Assembly: GCA_034430415.1 (NCBI GenBank)
Contig: DAOUEN010000054.1
Location: 1 to 36,169 of the forward strand
Length of the DNA: 36,169 nucleotides
Direction of reading: 5' to 3'
Source: JADFUZ01 sp034430415
GTDB lineage: Bacteria; Chloroflexota; Dehalococcoidia; GIF9; AB-539-J10
A program made the translations under genes and the position numbers. Shown here one piece after another: positions 32,088 through 36,169 of this stretch (the stretch's first letter is position 1; each line of letters starts with the position of its first letter). The notes beneath the pieces were generated by a model. That model searched no databases. It was not told the origin of the DNA and saw only the letters and a list, made by a program, of their open reading frames with translations.

Positions 32088-32096
32088 TGCTAGAAT
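32088..32096 (+). promoter_or_regulatory. Extended -10 box for the Mre11/Rad50-like operon
   Basis: TGCTAGAAT on the plus strand, 20 bases before the ATG of the nuclease gene. No clear -35. Confidence 0.5.
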
Positions 32097-32116
32097 CGAA
32101 TATAGGGAGAGGCCCT

Positions 32117-33190
32117 ATGGTCAAAATCCTTCATACAGCCGATCTTCACTTGCGAGAATACGGGGATGAGCGGTGGGAAGCCCTCCGCGAATTGATTCAG
32201 ATTGGAAAACAGAACAGGGTCGGCGTCTTCGCAATATGCGGTGACCTTTTCGACAAAGACATTGACGCTGAGAACTTGAGACCCAGAATACGAGAGCTGT
32301 TCTCCAATACCGACTTCAAGGTTCTGATAATTCCAGGTAATCACGACAAGGACTCTTACCAGAGTGGCATGTATTTCGGCGAGGATGTGTTTGTCCTCGG
32401 CACCCCACCGTTCCAGGTAATTGAGCTTGAGGGTGTAAAGATAGCTGGTATTCCATTCGAGCCAATACAGGGTGGAGAGCTCTTGAGGAGAATCCAAGCA
32501 CTGAGAGAGGTTTTCACACCCAACAAGAAGAGCATCCTGATGTGCCACGGTGAACTTCTTGATGCTTTTTTTTCGAGAAACGACTTTGGACCTGAGGGTG
32601 AAGGAAGATACATGCCCTTCAAGTTATCCTATTTCGAAGGGCTGAACGTCGACTATGTGCTTGGAGGTCATTTTCACTCCAGATTCGATATCCGGCGCTT
32701 GGGCAACGGCGGTTACTTCGTCTATCCGGGGTCACCAGTTTCGATTACCAGGGCAGAAACAGGACAGAGGAAAGCAAACCTATTCGAGGTGGGTGACCCG
32801 CCTGGCGAATTTCCGCTCGATACATTCCACTTCGAAGAGATTACTATAGCGCTTGACCCCTTGAGAAATGAGTCCCCCGTAGAGACAGTGCGAGGCCATT
32901 TTGAGAGACTTCACCCAAAGGCGACTGCGATTCTAACCGTCAAGGGATACATCAACAGTGAGCAGATCAATATGACCGAACCCGAGATCGTGACTCAGAT
33001 AAACGAAATGGCAAGAGGAAGATACGATGAGAACCATTACCCATTCAGCTTCAGAGATATCTCAAGGATACTGGAGAACGACTTGTTCATAGGGTTCACA
33101 ACCAAGGCTAGGGAAAGCGGCTGTACGGAAGAAGAGATGGAGCGGCTACAGGATATTACCATCAGGGCAATGATGCAGGCAGATTTATGA
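32117..33190 (+). CDS. Mre11/SbcD-like exonuclease, YhaO-type
   Basis: DNA repair metallophosphoesterase, 357 aa. The five calcineurin-type motifs are complete: TADLH (D9, H11), CGDLFD (D43), PGNHD (N75, H76), CHGE (H144) and GGHFHSR (H185, H187), so nuclease activity is expected. The C-terminal 140 residues are a capping domain unlike SbcD of E. coli. ATG 32117 has GGGAG upstream and begins MVKILHTADLHL; an in-frame codon ten residues earlier is not needed. It overlaps the ATPase gene as ATGA, the usual mre11-rad50 pairing. Confidence 0.88.
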   Translation: MVKILHTADLHLREYGDERWEALRELIQIGKQNRVGVFAICGDLFDKDIDAENLRPRIRELFSNTDFKVLIIPGNHDKDSYQSGMYFGEDVFVLGTPPFQVIELEGVKIAGIPFEPIQGGELLRRIQALREVFTPNKKSILMCHGELLDAFFSRNDFGPEGEGRYMPFKLSYFEGLNVDYVLGGHFHSRFDIRRLGNGGYFVYPGSPVSITRAETGQRKANLFEVGDPPGEFPLDTFHFEEITIALDPLRNESPVETVRGHFERLHPKATAILTVKGYINSEQINMTEPEIVTQINEMARGRYDENHYPFSFRDISRILENDLFIGFTTKARESGCTEEEMERLQDITIRAMMQADL

Positions 33191-35526
33191 GATTGAGGGA
33201 ATTCGCGATAAGACACTATGGACCATTGCCAGACACAGGTCGTGTGGCATTGGACAGTTTCTCTCTGCTATTCGGGAGGAATGAGGACGGCAAGACTCTG
33301 ACCATAGACGCCCTGGTGAAGCTTCTATTCAAGCGTAGCAGTAGGCGTCTCTTCAACAACATAGACAGGGTATCTGGAGACCCTGACGGATACCTGGCCA
33401 TTGAGGATGAGAGCGGCAAAGTAACAAAACTGCCTGAGCAGGAAGGCCTGGCAGACATTACGGATCTTACTTCTGAAGAATGCCGTAACATATTCATAGT
33501 AAGGAATAGCGACCTTTCTATTGCCTCAGAGAGCGGATTCTACAGAAGCGTGACAGAACGTCTTACCGGCCTGAGAACAGGAGAGATTGGTTCTATACGA
33601 GCAAAGCTAGGGGAACTCGGGAAGCTTACCCGGGATAGTAGCGATGCTTCCCTTCGGAACTTGGCTGGCGAAAAGCTGAAGGCTAGAGTAAGCGATGCAG
33701 TTGATCTGATCGAGGAAATCCGGGGGTTGGAAGACAAGTTAGAAGAGGAAGAGTATGACCGGCTTGAAGAAGAGCTCCTCGACGTACGAGAGAAGATAGG
33801 CGGAATCGAGTCCGAACTGGGAAGCTTCGAAAATGCTAGGCAGCGAGAACAGTACGAGAAGTGTAGCGAAGCTTATGAAGCTCTAACGCGTGCGGAACAA
33901 GACTTGAAAGGACTCGAGGTCTATTCTGAGGAGAATACAAGGACGTGGGGGGAGTGCGAGAGAGACCGTAGGAGTCTCGAAGAGGAGATGGAAAGGCTAC
34001 GAGGCAGAATCGAGACGGACAAGGGACAGTTGGAGCAGCAAAGGGAGGCGCTAGGCGAGAGGCAGCTAGAGATTCAGGTCCTTGGGGATAAGAAGAAGAG
34101 GATAGATAACGAAATCGAGCCAGAAATAAGGAATTACGAGATGCACCTTGGAAGGATGAAGAGCGGAGAGGCAAAGGGCAAGTTCCTTACGGGATCAGCG
34201 ATAGCCTCGGCGTCGCTGCTGCTAGTATCGATAGCAGGGCTTGTCATGACACCTGCGCCCGTATTCTATGGGTTCTCAGTGTTGTTCCTCGTACTCGCCA
34301 TGATCTTGGGAGCAGCGAAGTTATTGTCGATGCGAGAGAAAGCACATCTTGCCGCAGTCTTAGGGAGAATCAAGCTATCCGCTTCTAGGTTTGAACTTGG
34401 GGGAGCAAACATGGAAGAAATCCTTTCGAGTATTCAGAGGTTCAGTGAGGAGTATTACATACGGGAATCTCGAACAGAGGAGGCCGAAAGAGAGGTCTCA
34501 TCACTACAGGAGGAGATCGACCGGCTGACAGACACGGAAATCCCAGCTCTAGAGAAGAGAATCATGGAAGCTACAACGAAGATTGAGAGGGTGGCCCAGG
34601 AGGCGGGGGTAAGAAGCCTGCCAGAGTACCAAGAAAGGCTCAAGCACAGACTAGCCTGCGAGCAAACAATTACGACGGAGTCCAAAATGCTGAAAAGCCA
34701 TTTAGGGTCTGTGGGAGAAACACCTGAAGAGAACCTGCCACACTGGCTTGACGGAATAAACCGCCTCAAAGACTTCAGGGACAAGGCCAAGGACAGGACA
34801 CACGATGAAAAGGCTGTCCAGGGATTGAAGAGCGCGCACGGAAAACTTGTGGAAGAGGAGAAACGACTTCACGATGACATGACAGGTTTTCGGGATCAGC
34901 TGCTCAGTGTGGAGAGGAAGGCAAATGAGATCCTACGATTGGAGGACGACTATCTGCACTGCAGCACCTCCCTCGACGTGAAGGTGATTAGAGATAGGCT
35001 GCTAGACTTCGTAGCAGAAACCGAGACTACCAAAGAAGATGCATTGAAAGCCATCCGTATCTTTGAGGAACTTGAAAGGGAGGAGGAGAAGAAGGTCTGT
35101 ACGCTCTTTGGCAAGGACAGTCCAATTTCCAGGCACTTTCATGAGATCACCGGGGGGCTGTATGAACAGGTGGACTTTGTTCTGGACGGCACAAAGAGAG
35201 TCCGAGTAAGGCTTAAGGATGGCAGCATGTTGAACGCGGAACAACTGTCCGGCGGAGCCTATGACCAGCTATATCTTTCTATCCGACTTGCCCTTGGTGA
35301 GGAGCTACTGCGGGGGGCTAGGGGCTTCTTCATTATGGATGATCCTTTCATAAAGGCCGACAAAGACAGACTGCGGCGACAGATGGACATACTACGAAGG
35401 GTCTGCGAGTCAGGGTGGCAAGTCATCTATTTCACTGCCAAAGATGAGGTGAAGGATATTCTCCAACAAGACATAGCAAACGGCAGCGTCAGCTACATAG
35501 AAGTCCAGGGCACAGTTCCCGCGTAG
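33187..35526 (+). CDS. Rad50/SbcC-like ATPase with a membrane hairpin, YhaN-type
   Basis: ABC-type repair ATPase, 779 aa. Walker A is GRNEDGKT (30-37). Coiled coil runs about 160-330 and 400-640. Between the coils, at about 335-380, are two hydrophobic helices (GSAIASASLLLVSIAGLVM and FYGFSVLFLVLAMILGAA) in place of the zinc hook; no CxxC is present. The signature is EQLSGGAYDQLYLS (about 685) and Walker B is FFIMDDPF (about 713). The residue after the last strand reads YFTAKDE, without the His seen in Rad50. B. subtilis YhaN has a similar central membrane segment, as I recall. Its partner is the upstream nuclease; together they may act on DNA ends at the membrane. Confidence 0.82.
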   Translation: MRLREFAIRHYGPLPDTGRVALDSFSLLFGRNEDGKTLTIDALVKLLFKRSSRRLFNNIDRVSGDPDGYLAIEDESGKVTKLPEQEGLADITDLTSEECRNIFIVRNSDLSIASESGFYRSVTERLTGLRTGEIGSIRAKLGELGKLTRDSSDASLRNLAGEKLKARVSDAVDLIEEIRGLEDKLEEEEYDRLEEELLDVREKIGGIESELGSFENARQREQYEKCSEAYEALTRAEQDLKGLEVYSEENTRTWGECERDRRSLEEEMERLRGRIETDKGQLEQQREALGERQLEIQVLGDKKKRIDNEIEPEIRNYEMHLGRMKSGEAKGKFLTGSAIASASLLLVSIAGLVMTPAPVFYGFSVLFLVLAMILGAAKLLSMREKAHLAAVLGRIKLSASRFELGGANMEEILSSIQRFSEEYYIRESRTEEAEREVSSLQEEIDRLTDTEIPALEKRIMEATTKIERVAQEAGVRSLPEYQERLKHRLACEQTITTESKMLKSHLGSVGETPEENLPHWLDGINRLKDFRDKAKDRTHDEKAVQGLKSAHGKLVEEEKRLHDDMTGFRDQLLSVERKANEILRLEDDYLHCSTSLDVKVIRDRLLDFVAETETTKEDALKAIRIFEELEREEEKKVCTLFGKDSPISRHFHEITGGLYEQVDFVLDGTKRVRVRLKDGSMLNAEQLSGGAYDQLYLSIRLALGEELLRGARGFFIMDDPFIKADKDRLRRQMDILRRVCESGWQVIYFTAKDEVKDILQQDIANGSVSYIEVQGTVPA

Positions 35527-35657
35527 GCTACCAAACGCACCAGGATCGCCGCGGCTCTCACCCATAGAGGCCCACCGGGCGGCCTCTTCACCCATACCAA
35601 CTCAGAGACGACAGCACATCTGCCAAAACGGCGATGAAAGTACGCTCGGTTAGCTTT
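35527..35657. other. Gap between convergent genes, with the hairpin annotated separately
   Basis: 131 bases without a gene. The main structure is the stem at 35566-35587 flanked by two copies of CACCCATA (35559-35566 and 35589-35596). Confidence 0.4.
35566..35587 (+). terminator. Terminator-like hairpin after the Rad50-like gene
   Basis: AGAGGCC (35566-35572) pairs perfectly with GGCCTCT (35581-35587) across CACCGGGC. It lies 40 bases past the stop codon. There is no T run, so it may act as an RNA end stabiliser rather than an intrinsic terminator. Confidence 0.4.
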
Positions 35658-36169
35658 CTAGCTCTCTATGACGTCTTTGGTACTGGGAATCCTGCCAAAC
35701 AGTCTCTCATCAATCCGCGTAGCCGAATCCAGAGCCCGACCCAAAGCCTTGAACAATGATTCAACCTTGTGGTGGTCGTTTATGCCAATGGCAATGCTGG
35801 CATGGAGGTTGATCTTCGCTTCCGAGGCGAATGAACTGAGAAAATGCCGCACCATGTCTGCTTCCATATCTCCTATAGTCGCACCGCCAAAACATACCTG
35901 TATGACGCTGTAGGCCCTCCCACCAACGTCAACAGCTACCTCAGACAAAGCTTCATCCATAGGAACAACGGCATGTGCCATCCGGGTAATCCCCTGCTTC
36001 TTTCCCAATGCCTGGTTGAAGGCTTTCCCCAAGGAGATACCCACATCCTCCACCAGATGGTGCTGGTCTTCACCAGAAGCGGAAACCATTATGTCAAATG
36101 ACCCATGTTGAGCCAGTTGGGCGAGCAAATGATCGAACATCCTGGTCCCTGTAGTAATCTCGAATCGTC
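35658..36169 (-). CDS. hisB: Imidazoleglycerol-phosphate dehydratase (5' end beyond window)
   Basis: Histidine biosynthesis, dehydration of imidazole glycerol phosphate. About 170 codons are present; the frame stays open past the apparent ATG at 36140 to the window edge (RFEITTGTRMFDHLL), and the family is near 195 aa, so about 25 N-terminal residues are missing. Metal-binding motifs EDQHHLVEDVG and INDHHKVES are both present. The motif where most HisB have FFDHML reads MFDHLL. Confidence 0.93.
   Translation of the reverse strand, partial: RFEITTGTRMFDHLLAQLAQHGSFDIMVSASGEDQHHLVEDVGISLGKAFNQALGKKQGITRMAHAVVPMDEALSEVAVDVGGRAYSVIQVCFGGATIGDMEADMVRHFLSSFASEAKINLHASIAIGINDHHKVESLFKALGRALDSATRIDERLFGRIPSTKDVIES

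Noticed and set aside
35658..36140. hisB as a complete short gene starting at 36140
   Set aside because: The frame continues to the window edge with family-like residues (FEITTGTR), and a complete HisB is about 25-30 residues longer.

Overview
The window reads as ordinary chromosome of an anaerobic bacterium, most likely an uncultivated member of the Chloroflexota (Dehalococcoidia-like). I infer this from gene content: ferredoxin-linked 2-oxoacid oxidoreductases, an ETF-coupled lactate dehydrogenase set, an archaeal-type HAD phosphatase, many TTG/GTG starts and mid-range GC. The taxonomic call is an inference and no marker gene settles it. I see no prophage, insertion sequence or CRISPR array.

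Layout. Bases 1-6150 (minus strand) hold tRNA-Pro, a complete four-gene 2-oxoacid:ferredoxin oxidoreductase operon (porC-porD-porA-porB), a second paralogous porD-porA-porB set whose porC survives only as a truncated fragment with a nonsense codon, and a tRNA-Arg. Bases 6271-9000 hold a cation/Ca2+ exchanger (minus), two tRNA-Ser genes one base apart and a secreted lipoprotein. Bases 9067-16373 (plus) form one close-packed run: dprA, topA, an Xaa-Pro peptidase, efp, a PHP phosphoesterase, a PurN-like formyltransferase of uncertain substrate and a COG4030-like HAD phosphatase. Bases 16479-20903 (minus) are etfB-etfA-lctD-larA, the core of the lactate dehydrogenase/ETF/racemase cluster known from acetogens. 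Bases 21129-23201 (minus) hold a broken small reading frame, rpiB, tsaC/ywlC and a metallo-beta-lactamase-fold hydrolase. Bases 23273-29289 (plus) carry purine genes guaA, purD, purE, purB and purC with a small encapsulated-ferritin-like protein between guaA and purD. Then come an unknown membrane-anchored protein (plus), pfkA with a LacD-type class I aldolase (minus), an Mre11/Rad50-like pair of the YhaO/YhaN type (plus), and the 3' part of hisB running off the end (minus).

How the genes work together. PfkA and the aldolase give the committed steps of glycolysis. LarA, LctD and EtfAB would interconvert and oxidise lactate to pyruvate. The POR complexes would take pyruvate or a related 2-oxoacid to acyl-CoA and reduced ferredoxin, which an electron-bifurcating lactate dehydrogenase would in turn use. 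Promoters visible by eye share an extended -10 of the form TGNTANNNT with weak -35 boxes. Two genes (dprA, purC) sit so close to their -10 box that their mRNAs would be nearly leaderless.

The points most worth following are the loss of the second porC, the lactate/ETF operon, the encapsulated-ferritin-like protein inside the purine operon, the PHP/formyltransferase/HAD cassette after efp, and the membrane-anchored Rad50-like ATPase.
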